Below the pieces are notes generated by a model. The model searched no databases and was not told the origin of the DNA. It worked only from the letters and a program-made list of their open reading frames with translations. From Candidatus Zixiibacteriota bacterium (GTDB taxonomy: Bacteria; Zixibacteria; MSB-5A5; JAABVY01; JAHJOQ01), in the NCBI GenBank assembly GCA_024275215.1, contig JAJRZO010000502.1, positions 1-8,910 on the forward strand: a stretch of 8,910 nucleotides of DNA. Direction: 5' to 3'. Positions within the stretch are counted from its first letter, which is position 1; the number at the start of each line of letters is the position of its first letter. This document shows positions 1 to 6,197 of this stretch, piece by piece. The position numbers were made by a program, and so were the translations under genes.

Positions 1-790
1 AGCTTCGCTCGGCTGGCGCGGCGGTAACAGACAATGGAAACATTACGAACTCGCTTATCTGCTGCTTGCGGGGCTTTCGACTCCGCTGGTGCTTTCAGTA
101 CACAGTGTTGTCAGCACAGACTTTGCCGTTAGTATCGTACCCGGCTGGCATACGACAATTTTCCCGCCATATTTCGTTGCGGGCGCGATATTCTCCGGAT
201 TTGCAATGGTGATGACGCTCGCGATCCTGGCGCGCAAGATATTCGATCTGGGCGATTTCATCACGATGAAACACTTCGACAAGATGGCAAAGATAATGCT
301 CGTGACAGGAATGATGGTCGGATACTCCTATGCGTGCGAGTTCTTCATCGCATGGTACAGCGGTAATGTCTTCGAGCAATTCACATTTCTTAACAGGGCA
401 TTCGGACCATACGCATGGGGATACTGGATCATGGTTACCTGTAATGTGATCGTGCCCCAGCTTTTCTGGTTCAAACGAGTGAGATCGAGTATCATAATCC
501 TGTTCATCTGCTCTATTCTGGTGAATGTCGGAATGTGGTTCGAGCGTTTTGTGATTGTAGTTTCCTCGCTGTCGAGGGATTTCCTGCCCTCGAGCTGGGA
601 CTACTTCAGCCCGACCATATATGACATCGGTATATTTGTTGGGTCGTTCGGCCTGTTCCTGACACTCTTCCTGTTGTTCGTCAGGATGCTGCCAATGATT
701 GCGATGGCGGAAGTCAAAGGCGTTCTTCCACAGGCAAATCCGCATTCATACATCACGGATACTGATTCCGTTACAAGGAGAAATTCGTGA
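1..790 (+). CDS. actC: ActC, NrfD-like quinol-binding membrane subunit of alternative complex III (5' partial)
   Basis: ActC is the large NrfD/PsrC-type integral membrane subunit of alternative complex III and is thought to form the quinol site next to the iron-sulfur subunit ActB. The frame is open from base 2 to a TGA at 788-790, giving 262 visible residues. The gene begins upstream of the window; full-length family members are about 450 residues, so roughly the C-terminal half is here. Family hallmarks are visible near the visible start: STPLVLSVHSVVS followed by PGWHTTIFPPYFVAGAIFSG. About six hydrophobic helices can be picked out, ending in a charged tail. The GTG at 89 is an internal codon, not a start, because the conserved sequence runs through it. 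The stop overlaps the GTG start of actD by 4 nt. Identity as ActC rather than another NrfD protein rests on these motifs and on the actD-actE-actF genes that follow. Confidence 0.95.
   Translation, partial: ASLGWRGGNRQWKHYELAYLLLAGLSTPLVLSVHSVVSTDFAVSIVPGWHTTIFPPYFVAGAIFSGFAMVMTLAILARKIFDLGDFITMKHFDKMAKIMLVTGMMVGYSYACEFFIAWYSGNVFEQFTFLNRAFGPYAWGYWIMVTCNVIVPQLFWFKRVRSSIIILFICSILVNVGMWFERFVIVVSSLSRDFLPSSWDYFSPTIYDIGIFVGSFGLFLTLFLLFVRMLPMIAMAEVKGVLPQANPHSYITDTDSVTRRNS
775..780 (+). promoter_or_regulatory. Ribosome binding site that fixes the GTG start of actD
   Basis: AAGGAG lies 6 nt before the GTG at 787, which is ideal spacing. The next in-frame ATG, at 802, would be 21 nt away. The site lies inside the 3' end of actC, so actD translation is probably coupled to that of actC. 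Confidence 0.75.
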
Positions 791-1329
791 TTACATCTGC
801 CATGAAATCAATAGGGATGATTGCCGAGTTTAACGATCCGAACGAACTTCTCGTCGCGGCAAGAGTGTTGCGTGATGCCGGATACAGGAAATTCGATTGT
901 CATTCACCGTTTGCGATCCATGGCATGGACAAGGCAATGGGTTTGAAACGCTCGCCCCTCGGCTGGATTGTGGGAACGTTTGCATTCAGCGGCGCAGCAG
1001 GGGGATTATTGCTTCAGTGGTGGACAAGCGCAGTCGACTACCCACTCGTAATTTCAGGTAAGCCACTTTTCAGCTATCAGGCATTCGTACCTATTGCATT
1101 CGGAGTCGCAGTTCTTCTCGGCGCAATATCGGCGGTATTCGGAATGCTGGCACTCGCGAGGCTGCCAATGTTCCATCATTCGGTATTCAACTCAGACCGA
1201 TTCGCAAAGGTCACCGATGACGGATTTTTCATCAGTGTAGATGCGACCGATCCCGAATTCCATTCGGAACAAACTAAAGAACTGCTCGAAAGCGCCGGCG
1301 GACAAAATGTGGAGCTGTTAGAAGAATGA
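787..1329 (+). CDS. actD: ActD, DUF3341 membrane subunit of alternative complex III
   Basis: ActD is a small membrane subunit of alternative complex III (DUF3341 family). It has no cofactor and is regarded as structural. The protein is 180 residues, a normal length. The N-terminal soluble part carries the family pattern IAEFNDPNELL (residues 12-22), then the region around DCHSPFAIHGMD (37-48). Two hydrophobic helices follow at about 58-79 and 98-123, then a soluble C-terminal part (HHSVFNSDRF, DDGFFISV). The GTG start at 787 is chosen because it has a good ribosome binding site and overlaps the actC stop by 4 nt. The stop in turn overlaps the actE ATG (ATGA at 1326-1329). Both overlaps point to tight coupling and fixed stoichiometry within the operon. 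Confidence 0.95.
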   Translation: MITSAMKSIGMIAEFNDPNELLVAARVLRDAGYRKFDCHSPFAIHGMDKAMGLKRSPLGWIVGTFAFSGAAGGLLLQWWTSAVDYPLVISGKPLFSYQAFVPIAFGVAVLLGAISAVFGMLALARLPMFHHSVFNSDRFAKVTDDGFFISVDATDPEFHSEQTKELLESAGGQNVELLEE

Positions 1330-1952
1330 GGCAGAAAGTAAGTATCATACGAGTTTTCGTACTCTCAGTTTTGGCATTTACGCTGATATTCTTACTGAAT
1401 GGATGTTTCCGCGAACAACCATCGGAAAAACCGCCGATCCATCTCAATCCTGATATGGACTATCAGCCGAAATTCCAGCCGCAGGAAAAAAATATGTTCT
1501 TCGAAAACGGCATGGCAATGCGAGAGTCGGTTGAGGGAACTGTTGCAAGAGAGGAACTCCGTGATAACAGCGCGTTCTTCGCCGGAATAGACAGCAATGG
1601 CGACACTATAGCACAGATGCCGATTGAAGTAACCTCGCAGACTCTCGAACGAGGCAGGGAACGATTTAACATATATTGTTCGCCCTGTCATGGCACAGCC
1701 GCTGATGGCAAAGGCTTGATGGTTACGGAGTATAAGTACGCTCCACCGCCGAATTTCTACACTGAGAAAGTCCGACAATTCCACGATGGATATTTTTTCA
1801 ATGTAATCACGAATGGCATTCGAAATATGCCGTCATACAGGCACCAGATTCCGGTGGCCGACAGGTGGGCGATAATATCCTATGTTCGTGAACTGCAGAA
1901 GAACCATGAGGTAGTTGCGGAAGACACGACACATAATATGAGCAAGAAGTAG
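1326..1952 (+). CDS. actE: ActE, mono-haem cytochrome c lipoprotein of alternative complex III
   Basis: ActE is the mono-haem cytochrome c subunit of ACIII and helps carry electrons from the complex towards the terminal oxidase on the outer face of the cytoplasmic membrane. The protein is 208 residues. It begins with a lipoprotein signal peptide: basic residues, a hydrophobic stretch at about 7-24, and the lipobox LNGC with Cys27 as the predicted lipidated residue. One haem site CSPCH occupies residues 118-122 (C118, C121, H122), followed by GTAADGKG. The likely distal axial ligand is Met168 in RNMPSYRHQIP, with WAIISYVRELQ near the C-terminus as in class I c-type cytochromes. The ATG overlaps the actD stop, and GGAG at 1311-1314 is a plausible ribosome binding site 11 nt upstream. 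The stop is 9 nt before actF. Confidence 0.95.
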   Translation: MRQKVSIIRVFVLSVLAFTLIFLLNGCFREQPSEKPPIHLNPDMDYQPKFQPQEKNMFFENGMAMRESVEGTVAREELRDNSAFFAGIDSNGDTIAQMPIEVTSQTLERGRERFNIYCSPCHGTAADGKGLMVTEYKYAPPPNFYTEKVRQFHDGYFFNVITNGIRNMPSYRHQIPVADRWAIISYVRELQKNHEVVAEDTTHNMSKK

Positions 1953-1961
1953 AGATCATAA

Positions 1962-3146
1962 ATGCGAATAGATAATGACACATACAAGTTCACTGATACC
2001 GGAAATTTCGGCAAGTTCAGTCTGATAGCGGGAATCATCGGAATAATTCTGTGTGTCGTCGGGTATTTCAGTAATTCTGAGCAGTTTTTCTTCTCGTATC
2101 TGACTGCGTATATTTACTGGATTACTATTGTCCTTGGCGCGCTCTTCTTTGTGATGTTGCAACATCTCGTCAATCCGGTTTGGAGTGTTGTCGTTCGCAG
2201 GCTCGTGGAAGCTCTGATGTTTGTGATACCGTTGATGGCAATCCTGTTCATCCCGATACTGTTCGGAATGCACGACCTGTATCAATGGAGTCATCCGGAT
2301 ATCGTTCAGGCGGACAAACTTCTCTCCGGCAAGGCTGGCTACCTGAATGTGATGTTCTTCGCAATCAGGGCTGTCTTTTATTTCGTTGTATGGTTTGCTC
2401 TCGCATATTCACTCCGCAAGCTGTCCGTCAAGCAGGATGGTCATTTCGATGAAGCGCGACAGGCCAGGATGCGAAAGATCAGCGCGGGCGGAATGATTCT
2501 CTTTGCTTTCACAATAACTTTCGCCGGATTCGACTGGATCATGTCTCTCGATGCTCACTGGTATTCGACGATATTCGGCGTCTATGTGTTCTCAGGCGGG
2601 TTGATGGCAGCCATTGCATTTATTACTGTCATGTTCCTGTTTATGAGCAAGCGAAATGTCCTGAAGGAACAGGTCACTGTCGAACACTATCATGATCTCG
2701 GCAAGCTGATATTCGCCTTCATGGTCTTCTGGGCATACATCGCATTTTCACAGTATCTGTTAATCTGGTACGCAAACATACCGGAAGAAACGATCTGGTA
2801 TCAGCACCGCTGGGTCGGATCATGGAAACCGTGGACACTGCTTCTGGTCATCGGACATTTCGTGGCGCCGTTTTTCATTATGATAACCCGTGTCGCGAAG
2901 CGCAATCTCAGCATGTTAAAGTTTATGGCGTTCTGGATGCTGTTTATGCATTTCGTCGATGACTATTTTCTCGTAATGCCGACGCTGCATCATGACGGAA
3001 TCGCTCTGACATGGATTGATCTCGGCGCAATGCTGGCTGTCGGTGGATTATTGCTCTGGTTCTTCTGGCGCATATTTACATCGAGCGCATCAGTGCCGAT
3101 AAGCGATCCGAAACTGAGCGCATCGATTCACTTCGACAATTTCTGA
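1962..3146 (+). CDS. actF: ActF, polytopic membrane subunit of alternative complex III
   Basis: ActF is a large membrane subunit of ACIII, structurally related to ActC but lacking its own cofactors. A role in proton translocation has been proposed for the family. The protein is 394 residues with about ten hydrophobic helices, near residues 18-36, 43-66, 82-103, 128-150, 173-193, 204-228, 246-270, 290-308, 318-340 and 352-371. Family-typical stretches include TFAGFDWIMSLDAHWYSTIFG (about 186-206), FAFMVFWAYIAFSQYLLIWYANIPEET (about 251-277) and FVDDYFLVMP (331-340). The start is 9 nt after the actE stop; the ribosome binding site is weak (AGAGA). This is the last gene of the operon: the next gene is on the other strand, with its stop only 2 nt away. 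No oxidase genes follow, so the electron acceptor complex is encoded elsewhere. Confidence 0.95.
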   Translation: MRIDNDTYKFTDTGNFGKFSLIAGIIGIILCVVGYFSNSEQFFFSYLTAYIYWITIVLGALFFVMLQHLVNPVWSVVVRRLVEALMFVIPLMAILFIPILFGMHDLYQWSHPDIVQADKLLSGKAGYLNVMFFAIRAVFYFVVWFALAYSLRKLSVKQDGHFDEARQARMRKISAGGMILFAFTITFAGFDWIMSLDAHWYSTIFGVYVFSGGLMAAIAFITVMFLFMSKRNVLKEQVTVEHYHDLGKLIFAFMVFWAYIAFSQYLLIWYANIPEETIWYQHRWVGSWKPWTLLLVIGHFVAPFFIMITRVAKRNLSMLKFMAFWMLFMHFVDDYFLVMPTLHHDGIALTWIDLGAMLAVGGLLLWFFWRIFTSSASVPISDPKLSASIHFDNF

Positions 3147-3148
3147 TC

Positions 3149-4030
3149 TCACAAAAAATATCCCAGCACATATCGTGCTGCCACGAAGAACATGCAGACC
3201 ACAAGTATAATTTTTATCACACGCGCAGAAACATATTGCTGCACTGCCGCACCGACATACATTCCGGCCATGCCACCCAGCCCGAACAAAGCACCAAGCG
3301 CGAAATCGGGTTGAACTACCGCTCCATAATACTGAGCTAAAAGAGTATAAAATGCAACCCCGGCAATTGAACTGACGAAAGTCGACATGAGCGCCGCTCC
3401 GGCGACTGTATAGACCGGAAGGCCGAAGACTGCCACGAGAAACGGCGCGACAATCGCTCCGCCACCGATACCATAGATTCCACCGACGACACCGACAATC
3501 AGACTTAGCGCAAGCAGTCCTGCTGTCGATGCCTGATATGTTGATTTGCAGAATTCATAACTGATTTTTCTCGGTGTAAACGCCAGTATGCTCACTGATG
3601 ATTCTTCTTTGCACGGTCGAATATTCATCCTGTTTCTGATTAACTCAGAAAGAATTTTCGCACCGAGATACAACAGTACGAGTCCCGCGAACAGTTTGAA
3701 TGCCCTCGGATCGGGAAGATACCTTACTCTGATGATTGCTCCGAAGAACACACCGGGTACACTGCCGAGTATCACTGTCCATGTCAAAGGCCAGACCATG
3801 CGTCCGTCTCTGTAGTATCGAAAAACACCGCTTGGAATCGCAACCACATTGTAAACAAGATTAGTTGAGCTGACTGCCGGACCTGCAAAACCGAGAATAC
3901 TGACCTGAAACGGGAGCAGGAGAAATGCGCCTGAGACACCACCCATTGACGTAAACATCGAAACAACGAACGCCACAAGCATCGGCAACCACCAGTATGT
4001 TTCAACGCCGCTGACGGGAAATTCAATCAT
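3149..4030 (-). CDS. TauE/SafE family membrane transporter (sulfite/organosulfonate or other anion exporter)
   Basis: This is a polytopic membrane protein of the TauE/SafE (formerly DUF81) family. Members export sulfite, sulfoacetate or related small anions; the substrate cannot be told from sequence here. From the chosen ATG the protein has 293 residues. It shows the two-repeat layout of the family: a first half with MGGVSGAFLLLPFQ (29-42) and a second half with VGGIYGIGGGAIVAPFLV (182-199), each followed by further helices. The halves are joined by a hydrophilic linker of about 40 residues (130-168). The frame is open back to 4132, but the ATG at 4030 gives the family-like beginning MIEFPVSGVETYWW, and the upstream residues cover non-coding repeat-like DNA. 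No good ribosome binding site is seen. The gene converges on actF. Its position beside ACIII may be chance, and no sulfur-oxidation gene is present in the window. Confidence 0.92.
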   Translation of the reverse strand: MIEFPVSGVETYWWLPMLVAFVVSMFTSMGGVSGAFLLLPFQVSILGFAGPAVSSTNLVYNVVAIPSGVFRYYRDGRMVWPLTWTVILGSVPGVFFGAIIRVRYLPDPRAFKLFAGLVLLYLGAKILSELIRNRMNIRPCKEESSVSILAFTPRKISYEFCKSTYQASTAGLLALSLIVGVVGGIYGIGGGAIVAPFLVAVFGLPVYTVAGAALMSTFVSSIAGVAFYTLLAQYYGAVVQPDFALGALFGLGGMAGMYVGAAVQQYVSARVIKIILVVCMFFVAARYVLGYFL

Positions 4031-4120
4031 ACCACCGATAATGCAAAGATGATTGTATGTATGCAAACGAAAATGACCGGCACATAAGTGGCAAAGCAGA
4101 TCAGACTCCAAATAAACTGG

Positions 4121-4163
4121 CCCTGCGAGCACTCGATGACATGACGAAGTTTGTCATCCCGAC
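4121..4163. repeat. Degenerate composite palindromic repeat, copy 1
   Basis: The 13-mer CCCTGCGAGCACT (4121-4133) recurs exactly at 4282-4294. It is followed by a hairpin with 7-bp arms GATGACA (4135-4141) and TGTCATC (4152-4158), and then GTCATCCCGAC (4153-4163). In copy 2 the related 11-mer GTCATTCCTGC follows at almost the same distance (30 nt instead of 32). The second palindromic arm that normally follows GTCATCCCGAC in such repeats is missing, so this copy looks truncated or decayed. Confidence 0.6.
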
Positions 4164-4203
4164 AAATAGGCATGTTGAAAAACCTGATAATGACACAAAA
4201 GTA

Positions 4204-4220
4204 CTCACAGTAGCTGTGAG
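4204..4220. repeat. Perfect short hairpin between the two composite repeats
   Basis: CTCACAG (4204-4210) and CTGTGAG (4214-4220) form a perfect 7-bp stem with a 3-nt TAG loop. There is no adjacent T-run, so it is not a typical terminator. It could be an operator-like dyad or another piece of repeat; nothing in the sequence decides between these. Confidence 0.5.
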
Positions 4221-4268
4221 GCTGTGTATTAAGTATATTGCACTGCAGCTAGTTACAACCGATAATCC

Positions 4269-4334
4269 GCAGGGGCACAGCCCCTGCGAGCACTTGAATT
4301 GCCTGTTCGTCGTCATTCCTGCGAAGGCAGGAAT
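4269..4334. repeat. Composite palindromic repeat, copy 2 (two hairpins)
   Basis: The first hairpin has arms GCAGGGGC (4269-4276) and GCCCCTGC (4280-4287) with a 3-nt loop. Its right arm leads into the 13-mer shared with copy 1 (4282-4294). The second hairpin has arms ATTCCTGC (4315-4322) and GCAGGAAT (4327-4334) around the loop GAAG. The core TCATTCCTGCGAA...GCAGGAATCCAG is a well-known kind of dispersed palindromic repeat in bacteria, often mistranslated as VIPAKAGIQ. It is REP-like rather than an insertion sequence: there is no transposase, and no target duplication was recognised. Confidence 0.75.
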
Positions 4335-4444
4335 CCAGAACCAGATTCAGAATGTCAAAGACATATTCCGGTTTTAGCGGTAATAACAATCACGCCTTCA
4401 TTGATTACAATTCGACAAAAACGATCTCAAAAGTTCTTCTGCAA

Positions 4445-4924
4445 TCAAAACCTGTCGTCGGCTTTCTTGTGGTGCATGCCTTTGAGCCTCTCTTTGAGCC
4501 ATCCGATTCGGATGTCCTGAGGTTCGTCGAAGTTCGGGACATAAGGCTTAATATCGAGGAGCGGCGTCTGGTCGAGCATATCGACATTTTCAATGGTCAG
4601 CGTATCGCCATTGATTTCTTTCAGACGGACGACAGAGAGTCCAATCTGCGATGGTCTCTTCGGCGCTCTTGTGGAAAAAAGCCCACGATGCTTGTCATCA
4701 AGGTATGGAATCACCTCGAGAGAGTACCCTTCGGAAAGATGAAAGTAGTATAACAAAATGATATGCGAGAACCCATCGAGGTCTTTCAGACCCGGCACAT
4801 ATTTATCGAACACTTCGATCCGACCCTCGATCCCTTTTCCCATTTTCGGCTGGATCGGCGTGCCTTTGCGCTCTTTGAATGGCGTATAGATTACACCGAT
4901 TTGCGTCAACTCAAGATCACTCAT
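4445..4924 (-). CDS. trmO: TrmO/TsaA-type tRNA N6-threonylcarbamoyladenosine methyltransferase, single-domain form
   Basis: TrmO (YaeB/TsaA, UPF0066) uses S-adenosylmethionine to N6-methylate threonylcarbamoyladenosine at position 37 of certain threonine tRNAs, in the cytoplasm. The 159-residue protein covers just the core beta-barrel domain and lacks the C-terminal extension of the E. coli enzyme (about 235 residues). Motifs visible in order: IGVIYTPFK (9-17), GRIEVFDKYVPGLKDLDGFSHIILLYYF (34-61), GLFSTRAPKRPSQIGLS (81-97) and LDQTPLLDIKPYVPNFD (117-133). The signature usually read as RPNPIG is RPSQIG here. It may therefore be a TsaA-family methyltransferase with a different substrate. It starts 3 nt after the stop of the upstream glycosyltransferase gene and is probably co-transcribed with it. 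Confidence 0.88.
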   Translation of the reverse strand: MSDLELTQIGVIYTPFKERKGTPIQPKMGKGIEGRIEVFDKYVPGLKDLDGFSHIILLYYFHLSEGYSLEVIPYLDDKHRGLFSTRAPKRPSQIGLSVVRLKEINGDTLTIENVDMLDQTPLLDIKPYVPNFDEPQDIRIGWLKERLKGMHHKKADDRF

Positions 4925-4927
4925 GAA

Positions 4928-6178
4928 TCATATTCCCTTGTACTCAGCGGGTTTTCGGGTAGTTGGCTTTGATGCTACACGTTCATATATTTTATCGAAC
5001 TTGTTTGCCTGAGACCTCCAGCTATAATGTTCGATAACCTTCTTCCGCGCATTTGCACCCAGTTTTCCCCTGAGTTCCGTATCCTTCAGGAGTCGTATAA
5101 CACTATCAGCAAATGCAACAGCATTGTCCGCGATAAGAACATCTTCCCCGTCGACATACTCGATACCATCGCAGCTCATCTCAGTAGCCACAACCGGTTT
5201 TGCCATCGACCATGCCTCGAGTATCTTGTTCTTGATTCCCGTGCCCGACTTAAGCGGACAGACATAAACCAGGGACTCATCGAAGTAAGGCCGCATATCA
5301 TCAACAAATCCGGTCACCTCGATATTTGGTTTATTTTCTGCCAGCGCAATGATACAGGGATCGGGATCACGACCAACAATCCTGAATCGCACACCAGGTA
5401 TCTGTTTTTCGATAAGAGGCAGGACATGCTCGGCGAAAAACATCGCACCAGTCACATTCGGTTCATAGTCCATCACTCCGGTAAACACAACTACAGGTTC
5501 AGTCGATTGAGATACGCTCGGAGTGAAATACTCAGTGTTGACGCCATTTGGAACTACCGTGATACTCGCGGATGGACAGACTGACTGCATGACCTTGGCG
5601 TCGACAGGGGAGACGATAGTGATTTCCTTGAACAGCTTGATATACTTTGATTCGTATCTTCTCGTAGCTATCCACTCATACATGAACCGCAGTTTGTCAG
5701 CGAGCTTCGTCTGTCGCCAGATAGTCCGATAACAAAAGAGGCTGTAATCATCGACAACATCGCAAACAGCCGGGTATTCTTCAAGCTTCGGGAAGTATCT
5801 CATCAGGTTCATACTGAGTACCTGAATAATATCGTATTCACCAGAGCGAAGCATTTCCTGAATAGTCTGGAAAAGTTCATCGGAGTATGTGCTCGTCTCG
5901 TGGTATTCAGGCGGAGGTGAGATCAGATCACGAATTTTTTTTATCATCGATCTCCCGCGACGATCCTTCGGTTCGAGCTTCTTGATTGGAAAAATTCTCA
6001 CAGATGAGAAAACCGAATCGAGACTATCGAGTGTCTCCCGATCCAGTTCTCTGTACGATTTACACAGCAGGGTCAGTTCATGTTTTCTGCTGAGTTCTTT
6101 GAAAAGCGGAAAGACCCTGACCTCGAAACCACCATAGAGCGGATAAGGCGGGCGCGGTGATATGACCAGGATTTTCAT
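4928..6178 (-). CDS. Glycosyltransferase family 4, PEP-CTERM/EpsH1-associated sugar transferase type
   Basis: This is a GT-B fold glycosyltransferase that would transfer a sugar from a nucleotide donor to a growing lipid-linked or surface glycan at the inner face of the cytoplasmic membrane. The protein has 416 residues. The N-terminal domain begins MKILVISPRPPYPLYGGFEVR, typical of acceptor-side GT4 domains, with a conserved VDDYS (142-146). The C-terminal donor domain has VVPNGVNTEYF (208-218), FTGVMDYEPNVTGAMFF (232-248), FRIVGRDP (265-272), VTGFVDDMRPYF (288-299) and GTGIKNKILEAWSMAKPVVATE (312-333). Glu321 matches the second Glu of the GT4 EX7E motif; the first is Thr313, as in the GIxNKxLEA subgroup. 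The frame is open to 6259, but the ATG at 6178 starts the conserved fold and avoids overlap with the upstream gene, whose stop is 19 nt away. Donor and acceptor sugars are unknown. Confidence 0.9.
   Translation of the reverse strand: MKILVISPRPPYPLYGGFEVRVFPLFKELSRKHELTLLCKSYRELDRETLDSLDSVFSSVRIFPIKKLEPKDRRGRSMIKKIRDLISPPPEYHETSTYSDELFQTIQEMLRSGEYDIIQVLSMNLMRYFPKLEEYPAVCDVVDDYSLFCYRTIWRQTKLADKLRFMYEWIATRRYESKYIKLFKEITIVSPVDAKVMQSVCPSASITVVPNGVNTEYFTPSVSQSTEPVVVFTGVMDYEPNVTGAMFFAEHVLPLIEKQIPGVRFRIVGRDPDPCIIALAENKPNIEVTGFVDDMRPYFDESLVYVCPLKSGTGIKNKILEAWSMAKPVVATEMSCDGIEYVDGEDVLIADNAVAFADSVIRLLKDTELRGKLGANARKKVIEHYSWRSQANKFDKIYERVASKPTTRKPAEYKGI
4934..4939 (-). promoter_or_regulatory. Ribosome binding site of trmO
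   Basis: AAGGGA on the minus strand lies 9 nt before the ATG at 4924 and inside the last codons of the upstream glycosyltransferase gene. It supports this start and suggests coupling to the gene before it. Confidence 0.6.
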
Positions 6179-6197
6179 ACCTGGTGTCTCGACTCTG

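Larger units (their letters stand above)
4031..4444. other. Intergenic region (414 nt) with four hairpins and no credible gene
   Basis: This stretch separates the start of the TauE/SafE gene from the end of trmO, both on the minus strand. It contains four perfect short inverted repeats (4135-4158, 4204-4220, 4269-4287, 4315-4334) and a 13-bp direct repeat. None of the hairpins is followed by a T-run on either strand, so none looks like a classical intrinsic terminator. A possible -10 for the TauE/SafE gene, TACAAT on the minus strand (4057-4052), lies 21 nt before its start, but no convincing -35 partner is seen. An open frame at 4057-4377 on the plus strand is judged spurious, because its end reads through a palindromic repeat as VIPAKAGIQ. 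Confidence 0.8.

Noticed and set aside
95..745. 216-codon open frame on the minus strand opposite actC
   Set aside because: It lies wholly antisense to a strongly conserved membrane protein. Its composition is rich in His, Arg, Glu and Gln with no family motif, as expected from the complement of hydrophobic codons.
4031..4132. N-terminal extension of the TauE/SafE protein to a start at 4132
   Set aside because: The extra 34 residues do not resemble the family, and they overlap the composite repeat (4121-4163). The ATG at 4030 gives the normal family start.
4057..4377. 106-codon open frame on the plus strand in the intergenic region
   Set aside because: It runs through both palindromic repeats and ends in VIPAKAGIQ, the usual false translation of such repeats. 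It has no family motif.
4380..4412. Imperfect inverted repeat just past the trmO stop as a terminator
   Set aside because: The arms GTAAT-CAAT / ATTG-ATTAC pair only with a 2-nt bulge, are AT-rich, and are not followed by a T-run on the minus strand.
4352..4753. 133-codon open frame on the plus strand
   Set aside because: It is mostly antisense to trmO, whose conserved motifs show which strand is real.
5027..5584. 185-codon open frame on the plus strand opposite the GT4 gene
   Set aside because: It is antisense to clear GT4 motifs, and no recognisable domain was seen in its translation.
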